Shown here piece by piece: positions 1-12,200 of a stretch of DNA of 64,000 nt (its first letter is position 1; each line of letters opens with the position of its first letter). Position numbers and translations under genes: made by a program. The notes beneath the pieces were generated by a model. That model had not been told where the DNA came from. It was given only the letters and a program-made list of their open reading frames with translations, and made no database searches. This stretch comes from Edaphochlamys debaryana. Its lineage: Eukaryota > Chlorophyta > Chlorophyceae > Chlamydomonadales. The stretch lies in assembly GCA_016858145.1 (NCBI GenBank), contig JAEHOE010000085.1:124001-188000 (forward strand). The letters run 5' to 3'.

Positions 1-3000
1 TCGTCTCCCTCGCCGCCTGTCGGCCCCTCGGTCAGCCCGCCTTCCTATCCTCCCGTGGCATCCCCTTCACCGTCGCCGGTGCCCATCGAGCCGTCTCCCT
101 CGCCCTCTTTCGGCCCCTCGGTCAGCCCGCCTTCCTATCCTCCCGTGGAGTCCCCTTCGCCGCCGCCGCTACCAAGCGAGTCGTCTCCCTCGCCCCCTGT
201 CGGCCCCTCGGTCAGCCCGCCTTCCTATCCTCCCGTGGCGTCCCCTTCGCCGTCGCCGGTACCAAGCGAGCCGTCTCCCTCGCCGTCTGTCGGCCCCTCG
301 GTCAGCCCGCCTTCCAATCCTCCCGTGGCGTCCCCTTCGCCGTCGCCGGTGCCCATCGAGCCGTCTTCCTCGCCCTCTATCGGCCCCTCGGTCAGCCCGC
401 CTTCCTATCCTCCCGTGGCGTCCCCTTCGCCGTTGCCGGTACCAAGCGAGCCGTCTCCCTCGCCGTCTGTAGGCCCCTCGGTCGGCCCGCCTTCCTATCC
501 TCCCGTGGCGTCCCCTTCACCGTCGCCGGTGCCCAGCGAGCCGCCTCCCTCGCCCTCTATCGGCCCGTCGGTCATCCCGCCTTCCAATCCTCCCGTGGCG
601 TCTCCTTCGCCGTTGCCAGTACCAAGCGAGTCGTTTCCCTCGCCGCCTGTCGGCCCCTCGGTCAGCCCGCCTTCCTATCCTCCCGTGGCATCCCCTTCAC
701 CGTCGCCGGTGCCCATCGAGCCGTCTCCCTCGCCGTCTGTCGGCCCCTCGGTCAGCCCGCCTTCCTATCCTCCCGTGGCGTCCCCTTCGTCGTCGCCGGT
801 GCCCATCGAGCCGTCTCCCTCGCCCTCTTTCGGCCCCTCGGTCAGCCCGCCTTCCTATCCTCCCGTGGAGTCCCCTTCGCCGCCGCCGCTACCAAGCGAG
901 TCGTCTCCCTCGCCCTCTATCGGCCCCTCGGTCAGCCCGCCTTCCTATCCTCCCGTGGCGTCCCCTTCGCCGTCGCCGGTACCAAGCGAGCCGTCTCCCT
1001 CGCCGTCTGTCGGCCCCTCGGTCAGCCCGCCTTCCAATCCTCCCGTGGCGTCCCCTTCGCCGTCGCCGGTGCCCATCGAGCCGTCTCCCTCGCCCTCTAT
1101 CGGCCCCTCGGTCAGCCCGCCTTCCAATCCTCCCGTGGCGTCCCCTTCGCCGTTGCCGGTACCAAGCGAGCCGTCTCCCTCGCCGTCTGTAGGCCCCTCG
1201 GTCGGCCCGCCTTCCTATCCTCCCGTGGCGTCCCCTTCGCCGTCGCCGGTACCCAGCGAGCCGTCTCCCTCGCCCTCTATCGGCCTGTCGGTTAGCCCGC
1301 CTTCCTATCCTCCCGTGGCGTCCCCTTCACCGTCGCCGGTGCCCATCGAGCCGTCTCCCTCGCCCTCTATCGGCCCGTCGGTCATCCCGCCTTCCTATCC
1401 TCCCGTGGCGTCCCCTTCGCCGTCGCCGGTGCCCATCGAGCCGTCTCCCTCGCCGTCTGTCGGCCCCTCGGTCAGCCCGCCTTCCTATCCTCCCGTGGCG
1501 TCCCCTTCGCCGTCGCCGGTGCCCATCGAGCCGTCTCCCTCACCCTCTATCGGCCCCTCGGTCAGCCCGCCTTCCAATCCTCCCGTGGCGTCCCCTTCGC
1601 CGTTGCCGGTACCAAGCGAGCCGTCTCCCTCGCCGTCTGTAGGCCCCTCGGTCGGCCCGCCTTCCTATCCTCCCGTGGCGTCCCCTTCGCCGTCGCCGGT
1701 ACCCATCGAGCCGTCTCCCTCGCCCTCTATCGGCCCCTCGGTCATCCCGCCTTCCAATCCTCCCGTGGCGTCCCCTTCACCTTCGCCGGTACCAAGCGAG
1801 TCGTCTCCCTCGCCCTCTATCGGCCCCTCGGTCAGCCCGCCTTCCAATCCTCCCGTGGCGTCCCCTTCGCCGTTGCCGGTACCAAGCGAGCCGTCTCCCT
1901 CGCCGTCTGTAGGCCCCTCGGTCGGCCCGCCTTCCTATCCTCCCGTGGCGTCCCCTTCGCCGTCGCCGGTACCCAGCGAGCCGTCTCCCTCGCCCTCTAT
2001 CGGCCTGTCGGTTAGCCCGCCTTCCTATCCTCCCGTGGCGTCCCCTTCACCGTCGCCGGTGCCCATCGAGCCGTCTCCCTCGCCCTCTATCGGCCCGTCG
2101 GTCATCCCGCCTTCCTATCCTCCCGTGGCGTCCCCTTCGCCGTTGCCGGTACCAAGCGAGCCGTCTCCCTCGCCGTCTGTCGGCCCCTCGGTCAGCCCGC
2201 CTTCCTATCCTCCCGTGGCGTCCCCTTCGCCGTCGCCGGTGCCCATCGAGCCGTCTCCCTCACCCTCTATCGGCCCCTCGGTCAGCCCGCCTTCCAATCC
2301 TCCCGTGGCGTCCCCTTCGCCGTTGCCGGTACCAAGCGAGCCGTCTCCCTCGCCGTCTGTAGGCCCCTCGGTCGGCCCGCCTTCCTATCCTCCCGTGGCG
2401 TCCCCTTCGCCGTCGCCGGTACCCATCGAGCCGTCTCCCTCGCCCTCTATCGGCCCCTCGGTCATCCCGCCTTCCAATCCTCCCGTGGCGTCCCCTTCAC
2501 CTTCGCCGGTACCAAGCGAGCCGTCTCCCTCGCCGTCTGTAGGCCCCTCGGTCGACCCGCCTTCCTATCCTCCCGTGGCGTCCCCTTCACCGTCGCCGGT
2601 GCCCAGCGAGCCGCCTCCCTCGCCCTCTATCGGCCCGTCGGTCATCCCGCCTTCCAATCCTCCCGTGGCGTCTCCTTCGCCGTTGCCAGTACCAAGCGAG
2701 TCGTTTCCCTCGCCGCCTGTCGGCCCCTCGGTCAGCCCGCCTTCCTATCCTCCCGTGGCATCCCCTTCACCGTTGCCGGTGCCCATCGAGCCGTCTCCCT
2801 CGCCCTCGATCGGCCCCTCGGTCAGCCCGCCTTCCTATCCTCCCGTGGAGTCCCCTTCGTCGTCGCCGGTGCCCATCGAGCCGTCTCCCTCGCCCTCTTT
2901 CGGCCCCTCGGTCAGCCCGCCTTCCTATCCTCCCGTGGAGTCCCCTTCGCCGCCGCCGCTACCAAGCGAGTCGTCTCCCTCGCCCCCTGTCGGCCCCTCG

Positions 3001-6000
3001 GTCAGCCCGCCTTCCTATCCTCCCGTGGCGTCCCCTTCGCCGTCGCCGGTACCAAGCGAGCCGTCTCCCTCGCCGTCTGTCGGCCCCTCGGTCAGCCCGC
3101 CTTCCAATCCTCCCGTGGCGTCCCCTTCGCCGTCGCCGGTGCCCATCGAGCCGTCTCCCTCGCCCTCTATCGGCCCCTCGGTCAGCCCGCCTTCCAATCC
3201 TCCCGTGGCGTCCCCTTCGCCGTTGCCGGTACCAAGCGAGCCGTCTCCCTCGCCGTCTGTAGGCCCCTCGGTCGGCCCGCCTTCCTATCCTCCCGTGGCG
3301 TCCCCTTCACCGTCGCCGGTGCCCAGCGAGCCGCCTCCCTCGCCCTCTATCGGCCCGTCGGTCATCCCGCCTTCCAATCCTCCCGTGGCGTCTCCTTCGC
3401 CGTTGCCAGTACCAACCGAGTCGTCTCCCTCGCCGCCTGTCGGCCCCTCGGTCAGCCCGCCTTCCTATCCTCCCGTGGAGTCCCCTTCGTCGTCGCCGGT
3501 GCCCATCGAGCCGTCTCCCTCGCCCTCTTTCGGCCCCTCGGTCAGCCCGCCTTCCTATCCTCCCGTGGAGTCCCCTTCGCCGCCGCCGCTACCAAGCGAG
3601 TCGTCTCCCTCGCCCCCTGTCGGCCCCTCGGTCAGCCCGCCTTCCTATCCTCCCGTGGCGTCCCCTTCGCCGTCGCCGGTACCAAGCGAGCCGTCTCCCT
3701 CGCCGTCTGTCGGCCCCTCGGTCAGCCCGCCTTCCAATCCTCCCGTGGCGTCCCCTTCGCCGTCGCCGGTACCCATCGAGCCGTCTCCCTCGCCCTCTAT
3801 CGGCCCCTCGGTCATCCCGCCTTCCAATCCTCCCGTGGCGTCCCCTTCACCTTCGCCGGTACCAAGCGAGCCGTCTCCCTCGCCGTCTGTAGGCCCCTCG
3901 GTCGACCCGCCTTCCTATCCTCCCGTGGCGTCCCCTTCACCGTCGCCGGTGCCCAGCGAGCCGCCTCCCTCGCCCTCTATCGGCCCGTCGGTCATCCCGC
4001 CTTCCAATCCTCCCGTGGCGTCTCCTTCGCCGTTGCCAGTACCAAGCGAGTCGTTTCCCTCGCCGCCTGTCGGCCCCTCGGTCAGCCCGCCTTCCTATCC
4101 TCCCGTGGCATCCCCTTCACCGTTGCCGGTGCCCATCGAGCCGTCTCCCTCGCCCTCGATCGGCCCCTCGGTCAGCCCGCCTTCCTATCCTCCCGTGGAG
4201 TCCCCTTCGTCGTCGCCGGTGCCCATCGAGCCGTCTCCCTCGCCCTCTTTCGGCCCCTCGGTCAGCCCGCCTTCCTATCCTCCCGTGGAGTCCCCTTCGC
4301 CGCCGCCGCTACCAAGCGAGTCGTCTCCCTCGCCCCCTGTCGGCCCCTCGGTCAGCCCGCCTTCCTATCCTCCCGTGGCGTCCCCTTCGCCGTCGCCGGT
4401 ACCAAGCGAGCCGTCTCCCTCGCCGTCTGTCGGCCCCTCGGTCAGCCCGCCTTCCAATCCTCCCGTGGCGTCCCCTTCGCCGTCGCCGGTGCCCATCGAG
4501 CCGTCTCCCTCGCCCTCTATCGGCCCCTCGGTCAGCCCGCCTTCCAATCCTCCCGTGGCGTCCCCTTCGCCGTTGCCGGTACCAAGCGAGCCGTCTCCCT
4601 CGCCGTCTGTAGGCCCCTCGGTCGGCCCGCCTTCCTATCCTCCCGTGGCGTCCCCTTCACCGTCGCCGGTGCCCAGCGAGCCGCCTCCCTCGCCCTCTAT
4701 CGGCCCGTCGGTCATCCCGCCTTCCAATCCTCCCGTGGCGTCTCCTTCGCCGTTGCCAGTACCAAGCGAGTCGTCTCCCTCGCCGCCTGTCGGCCCCTCG
4801 GTCAGCCCGCCTTCCTATCCTCCCGTGGAGTCCCCTTCGTCGTCGCCGGTGCCCATCGAGCCGTCTCCCTCGCCCTCTTTCGGCCCCTCGGTCAGCCCGC
4901 CTTCCTATCCTCCCGTGGAGTCCCCTTCGCCGCCGCCGCTACCAAGCGAGTCGTCTCCCTCGCCCCCTGTCGGCCCCTCGGTCAGCCCGCCTTCCTATCC
5001 TCCCGTGGCGTCCCCTTCGCCGTCGCCGGTACCAAGCGAGCCGTCTCCCTCGCCGTCTGTCGGCCCCTCGGTCAGCCCGCCTTCCAATCCTCCCGTGGCG
5101 TCCCCTTCGCCGTCGCCGGTGCCCATCGAGCCGTCTCCCTCGCCCTCTATCGGCCCCTCGGTCAGCCCGCCTTCCTATCCTCCCGTGGCGTCCCCTTCGC
5201 CGTTGCCGGTACCAAGCGAGCCGTCTCCCTCGCCGTCTGTAGGCCCCTCGGTCGGCCCGCCTTCCTATCCTCCCGTGGCGTCCCCTTCACCGTCGCCGGT
5301 GCCCAGCGAGCCGCCTCCCTCGCCCTCTATCGGCCCGTCGGTCATCCCGCCTTCCAATCCTCCCGTGGCGTCTCCTTCGCCGTTGCCAGTACCAAGCGAG
5401 TCGTTTCCCTCGCCGCCTGTCGGCCCCTCGGTCAGCCCGCCTTCCTATCCTCCCGTGGCATCCCCTTCACCGTCGCCGGTGCCCATCGAGCCGTCTCCCT
5501 CGCCCTCTATCGGCCCCTCGGTCAGCCCGCCTTCCTATCCTCCCGTGGAGTCCCCTTCGTCGTCGCCGGTGCCCAGCGAGCCGTCTCCCTCGCCGTCTGT
5601 CGGCCCCTCGGTCAGCCCGCCTTCCTATCCTCCCGTGGAGTCCCCTTCGCCGCCGCCGCTACCAAGCGAGTCGTCTCCCTCGCCCCCTGTCGGCCCCTCG
5701 GTCAGCCCGCCTTCCTATCCTCCCGTGGCGTCCCCTTCGCCGTCGCCGGTACCAAGCGAGCCGTCTCCCTTGCCCTCTATCGGCCCCTCGGTCAGCCCGC
5801 CTTCCAATCCTCCCGTGGCGTCCCCTTCGCCGTCGCCGGTACCAAGCGAGCCGTCTCCCTCGCCGCCTGTCGGCCCCTCGGTCAGCCCGCCTTTCTATCC
5901 TCCCGTGGAGTCCCCTTCATCGTCGCCGGTGCCCATCGAGCCGTCTCCCTCGCCCTCTATCGGCCCCTCGGTCAGCCCGCCTTCCAATCCTCCCGTGGCG

Positions 6001-6285
6001 TCCACCTCGCCGTCGCCGGTGCCCAGCGAGCCGTCTCCCTCGCCATCTGTTGTTTCCTCAGCCAGTCCTCCTTTCAATCCTCCCGTGGCGTCCCCTTCGC
6101 CGTCGCCGATGCCCATCGAGCCGTCTCCCTCGCCGTCTGTCGGCGCCTCGGTCAGCCCGCCTTCCTATTCTCCCGTGGCGTCCCCTTCGCCGTCGCCGGT
6201 ACCCAGCGAGCCGTCTCCCTCGCCCTCTATCGGCCCCTCGGTTAGCCCGCCTTCCTATCCTCCCGTGGCGTCCCCGTCTCCATCA
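1..6285 (+). repeat. 90-bp minisatellite encoding a 30-residue Ser/Pro repeat, about 70 copies
   Basis: The unit reads approximately [18 protein letters not shown] followed by SPVPIEPSPSPS, with a strict 90-bp period and no length variants. The main variation is Tyr/Asn in PPSY/PPSN, IEP/SEP/SES, and Val/Ile/Phe before GPSV. Rare variants recur at larger spacings. The tcgtttccct variant sits at 631, 2701, 4051 and 5401, and the VDPP variant at about 2551 and 3901, both showing a 1350-bp (15-unit) period. A GLSVSPP variant at about 1284 and 2004 shows 720 bp (8 units). Blocks of units have therefore been duplicated on top of single units. Tyr-containing PPSYPP motifs resemble extensin cross-link sites. 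Confidence 0.95.
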
Positions 6286-9200
6286 CTCCCTCCCCCGACC
6301 CCGACCATTCTCGAGCTGCTTGCGGCGCGCCCCGACACTGGCGTCGTGCACTCGCTGCTGTCCTCCGTTCCCGCGCTCAAGGCTCTGGCCTCCAACCGGG
6401 ACGCGGTGCTGACTTTCTTCCCTCCCAGCGACGCGGTGAGGCGGGCTCTGCATGCTTGGCGCTTTGTGGGGCTTGCCCATTACGTAAAAGCTTGTGTGCG
6501 TGATCGGGCTTCTTGCCCTTGGGCATTGTACTGTCCCCCCTGTGCAGGCCTTTGCGCGCGTGGCTTCCGACCTCGGCCTGGACCTGTCCTCGTCCTCTGA
6601 CCCGTCTGCGCTGATGGAGCTCCTGGCCTACCACTTTGTGCCTGACGCGCTGCTCACCACGGAGGCGCTTCCCGAGGGCACCAGCCAGTACAACACCAGC
6701 CTCGTCGGCTCCAGCATCACCACCGACAGGTGCGCCTGTGCCGGTGCTTGCAGCCATGGGGCATGGGGCGTCCCGGGATCCTGCTGACCGCAGCGGCGTG
6801 GCGCTCGTGTGCGTGAGCGCGAGCGTGGGCCCCCACACACTGGCTGCTTGCTAATCCCTGCGCGTCGTGGCTGCACCTCTCAGGCTGCTTACGCACGTGC
6901 GCGTGATTGGCGCCGCGTCTGCTGCTGATGTGGTGGTGCCCAACCTCCGGGCCGGCCAGGTGGGGCGGGCAAGGCGGGTTGTTAGGTGGTTCGGCATGGG
7001 CAAGCGTGCGTCGGCTGGCATTGGTGGCAGGGCCTGGCTACGAGCGGGGTGTTACAGGCGGCCCCGCCTCCCTTTGTTAGCTACGCTGCTTTGAGCCTTT
7101 TTCCTACCCTCCCTGTCCCGCAGGCTGTCGTGCACGTCATCGACTACGTCCTGCTCCCTGCAGCTCCAAGCGTTCCGTCCCTTCCTCCGTTTCTACCTTC
7201 CCCGTTTCCCTCTTCCTGGCCGTCCCCAATTGTTCCTTCGTATCCAATCATCCCAACTCCAACTCCAACGGTCCCTCCTCCGGCCCCGACCATCCTCGAG
7301 CTGCTTGCGGCGCGCCCCGACACTGGCGTCGTGCACTCGCTGCTGTCCTCCGTACCCGCGCTCAAGGCTCTGGCCTCCAACCCGGACGCGGTGCTGACCT
7401 TCTTCCCTCCCAGCGACGCGGTGAGGCGGGCTCTGCACGCTGGGCGCTTTGTGGGGCTTGCCCATTACGTAAAAGCTTGTGTGCGTGATCGGGCTTCTTC
7501 TTGCGTTGTCTAACCCTTGGGCGTTGTCCTGTCCCCCCTGTGCAGGCCTTTGCGCGCGTGGCTTCCGACCTCGGCCTGGACCTGTCCTCGTCCTCTGACC
7601 CGTCTGCGCTGATGGAGCTCCTGGCCTACCACTTTGTGCCTGACGCGCTGCTCACCACGGAGGCGCTTCCTGAGGGCACCAGCCAGTACAACACCAGCCT
7701 CGTCGGCTCCAGCATCACCATCGACAGGTGCGCCTGTGCCGGTGCTTGCAGCCATGGGGCATGGGGCGTCCCGGGGTCCTGCTGACCGCAGCGGCGTGGC
7801 GCTCGTGTGCGTGAGCGCGAGCGTGGGCCCCCACACACTGGCTGCTTGCTAATCCCTGCGCGTCGTGGCTGCACCTCTCAGGCTGCTTACGCACGTGCGC
7901 GTGATTGGCGCCGCGTCTGCTGCTGATGTGGTGGTGCCCAACCTCCGGGCCGGCCAGGTGGGGCGGGCAAGGCGGGGTATTGGGTGGTTCGGCATGGGCA
8001 GGCGTGCGTCGGCTGGCATTGGAGGCAAGGCCTGGCTACGAGCGGGTTGTTACAGGGCGGCCCTGCCTCCCTTTGCTCGCTACGCTGCTTTGAGCCTTTT
8101 TCCTACCCTCCCTGTCCCGCAGGCTGTCGTGCACGTCATCGACTACGTCCTGCTCCCTGCGGCCCCGAGCGGTCCTTCCCTCCCTCCCCCGACCCCGACC
8201 ATCCTCGAGCTGCTTGCGGCGCGCCCCGACACTGGCGTCGTGCACTCGCTGCTGTCCTCCGTACCCGCGCTCAAGGCTCTGGCCTCCAACCGGGACGCGG
8301 TGCTGACTTTCTTCCCTCCCAGCGACGCGGTGAGGCGGGCTCTGCACGCTGGGCGCTTTGTGGGGCTTGCCCATTACGTAAAAGCTTGTGTGCGTGATCG
8401 GGCTTCTTGCCCTTGGGCATTGTCCTGTCCCCCCTGTGCAGGCCTTTGCGCGCGTGGCTTCCGACCTCGGCCTGGACCTGTCCTCGTCCTCTGACCCGTC
8501 TGCGCTGATGGAGCTCCTGGCCTACCACTTTGTGCCTGACGCGCTGCTCACCACGGAGGCGCTTCCCGAGGGCACCAGCCAGTACAACACCAGCCTCGTC
8601 GGCTCCAGCATCACCATCGACAGGTGCGCCTGTGCCGGTGCTTGCAGCCATGGGGCATGGGGCGTCCCGGGGTCCTGCTGACCGCAGCGGCGTGGCGCTC
8701 GTGTGCGTGAGCGCGAGCGTGGGCCCCCACACATTGGCTGCTTGCTAATCCCTGCGCGTCGTGGCTGCACCTCTCAGGCTGCTTACGCACGTGCGCGTGA
8801 TTGGCGCCGCGTCTGCTGCTGATGTGGTGGTGCCCAACCTCCGGGCCGGCCAGGTGGGGCGGGCAAGGCGGGGTATTGGGTGGTTCGGCATGGGCAGGCG
8901 TGCGTCGGCTGGCATTGGAGGCAAGGCCTGGCTACGAGCGGGTTGTTACAGGGCGGCCCTGCCTCCCTTTGCTCGCTACGCTGCTTTGAGCCTTTTTCCT
9001 ACCCTCCCTGTCCCGCAGGCTGTCGTGCACGTCATCGACTACGTCCTGCTCCCTGCGGCCCCGAGCGGTCCTTCCCTCCCTCCCCCGACCCCGACCATCC
9101 TCGAGCTGCTTGCGGCGCGCCCCGACACTGGCGTCGTGCACTCGCTGCTGTCCTCCGTACCCGCGCTCAAGGCTCTGGCCTCCAACCGGGACGCGGTGCT

Positions 9201-12200
9201 GACTTTCTTCCCTCCCAGCGACGCGGTGAGGCGGGCTCTGCACGCTGGGCGCTTTGTGGGGCTTGCCCATTACGTAAAAGCTTGTGTGCGTGATCGGGCT
9301 TCTTGCCCTTGGGCGTTGTCCTGTCCCCCCTGTGCAGGCCTTTGCGCGCGTGGCTTCCGACCTCGGCCTGGACCTGTCCTCGTCCTCTGACCCGTCTGCG
9401 CTGATGGAGCTCCTGGCCTACCACTTTGTGCCTGACGCGCTGCTCACCACGGAGGCGCTTCCCGAGGGCACCAGCCAGTACAACACCAGCCTCGTCGGCT
9501 CCAGCATCACCATCGACAGGTGCGCCTGTGCCGGTGCTTGCAGCCATGGGGCATGGGGCGTCCCGGGGTCCTGCTGACCGCAGCGGCGTGGCGCTCGTGT
9601 GCGTGAGCGCGAGCGTGGGCCCCCACACATTGGCTGCTTGCTAATCCCTGCGCGTCGTGGCTGCACCTCTCAGGCTGCTTACGCACGTGCGCGTGATTGG
9701 CGCCGCGTCTGCTGCTGATGTGGTGGTGCCCAACCTCCGGGCCGGCCAGGTGGGGCGGGCAAGGCGGGGTATTGGGTGGTTCGGCATGGGCAGGCGTGCG
9801 TCGGCTGGCATTGGAGGCAAGGCCTGGCTACGAGCGGGTTGTTACAGGGCGGCCCTGCCTCCCTTTGCTCGCTACGCTGCTTTGAGCCTTTTTCCTACCC
9901 TCCCTGTCCCGCAGGCTGTCGTGCACGTCATCGACTACGTCCTGCTCCCTGCGGCCCCGAGCGGTCCTTCCCTCCCTCCCCCGACCCCGACCATCCTCGA
10001 GCTGCTTGCGGCGCGCCCCGACACTGGCGTCGTGCACTCGCTGCTGTCCTCCGTACCCGCGCTCAAGGCTCTGGCCTCCAACCGGGACGCGGTGCTGACT
10101 TTCTTCCCTCCCAGCGACGCGGTGAGGCGGGCTCTGCACGCTGGGCGCTTTGTGGGGCTTGCCCATTACGTAAAAGCTTGTGTGCGTGATCGGGCTTCTT
10201 GCCCTTGGGCGTTGTCCTGTCCCCCCTGTGCAGGCCTTTGCGCGCGTGGCTTCCGACCTCGGCCTGGACCTGTCCTCGTCCTCTGACCCGTCTGCGCTGA
10301 TGGAGCTCCTGGCCTACCACTTTGTGCCTGACGCGCTGCTCACCACGGAGGCGCTTCCTGAGGGCACCAGCCAGTACAACACCAGCCTCGTCGGCTCCAG
10401 CATCACCATCGACAGGTGCGCCTGTGCCGGTGCTTGCAGCCATGGGGCATGGGGCGTCCCGGGGTCCTGCTGACCGCAGCGGCGTGGCGCTCGTGTGCGT
10501 GAGCGCGAGCGTGGGCCCCCACACATTGGCTGCTTGCTAATCCCTGCGCGTCGTGGCTGCACCTCTCAGGCTGCTTACGCACGTGCGCGTGATTGGCGCC
10601 GCGTCTGCTGCTGATGTGTTGGTGCCCAACCTCCGGGCCGGCCAGGTGGGGCGGGCAAGGCGGGGTATTGGGTGGTTCGGCATGGGCAGGCGTGCGTCGG
10701 CTGGCATTGGAGGCAAGGCCTGGCTACGAGCGGGTTGTTACAGGGCGGCCCTGCCTCCCTTTGCTCGCTACGCTGCATTGAGCCTTTTTCCTACCCTCCC
10801 TGTCCCGCAGGCTGTCGTGCACGTCATCGACTACGTCCTGCTCCCTGCGGCCCCGAGCGGTCCTTCCCTCCCTCCCCCGACCCCGACCATTCTCGAGCTG
10901 CTTGCGGCGCGCCCCGACACTGGCGTCGTGCACTCGCTGCTGTCCTCCGTACCCGCGCTCAAGGCTCTGGCCTCCAACCGGGACGCGGTGCTGACTTTCT
11001 TCCCTCCCAGCGACGCGGTGAGGCGGGCTCTGCACGCTGGGCGCTTTGTGGGGCTTGCCCATTACGTGTAAGCTTGTGTGCGTGATCGGGCTTCTTGCCC
11101 TTGGGCGTTGTCCTGTCCCCCCTGTGCAGGCCTTTGCGCGCGTGGCTTCCGACCTCGGCCTGGACCTGTCCTCGTCCTCTGACCCGTCTGCGCTGATGGA
11201 GCTCCTGGCCTACCACTTTGTGCCTGACGCGCTGCTCACCACGGAGGCGCTTCCTGAGGGCACCAGCCAGTACAACACCAGCCTCGTCGGCTCCAGCATC
11301 ACCATCGACAGGTGCGCCTGTGCCGGTGCTTGCAGCCATGGGGCATGGGGCGTCCCGGGGTCCTGCTGACCGCAGCGGCGTGGCGCTCGTGTGCGTGAGC
11401 GCGAGCGTGGGCCCCCACACATTGGCTGCTTGCTAATCCCTGCGCGTCGTGGCTGCACCTCTCAGGCTGCTTACGCACGTGCGCGTGATTGGCGCCGCGT
11501 CTGCTGCTGATGTGTTGGTGCCCAACCTCCGGGCCGGCCAGGTGGGGCGGGCAAGGCGGGGTATTGGGTGGTTCGGCATGGGCAGGCGTGCGTCGGCTGG
11601 CATTGGAGGCAAGGCCTGGCTACGAGCGGGTTGTTACAGGGCGGCCCTGCCTCCCTTTGCTCGCTACGCTGCTTTGAGCCTTTTTCCTACCCTCCCTGTC
11701 CCGCAGGCTGTCGTGCACGTCATCGACTACGTCCTGCTCCCTGCGGCCCCGAGCGGTCCTTCCCTCCCTCCCCCGACCCCGACCATCCTCGAGCTGCTTG
11801 CGGCGCGCCCCGACACTGGCGTCGTGCACTCGCTGCTGTCCTCCGTACCCGCGCTCAAGGCTCTGGCCTCCAACCGGGACGCGGTGCTGACTTTCTTCCC
11901 TCCCAGCGACGCGGTGAGGCGGGCTCTGCACGCTGGGCGCTTTGTGGGGCTTGCCCATTACGTAAAAGCTTGTGTGCGTGATCGGGCTTCTTGCCCTTGG
12001 GCGTTGTCCTGTCCCCCCTGTGCAGGCCTTTGCGCGCGTGGCTTCCGACCTCGGCCTGGACCTGTCCTCGTCCTCTGACCCGTCTGCGCTGATGGAGCTC
12101 CTGGCCTACCACTTTGTGCCTGACGCGCTGCTCACCACGGAGGCGCTTCCCGAGGGCACCAGCCAGTACAACACCAGCCTCGTCGGCTCCAGCATCACCA

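Noticed and set aside
1..6285. CRISPR-like or satellite array
   Set aside because: The period is a fixed 90 bp without unique spacers and the sequence is one continuous Ser/Pro coding frame.
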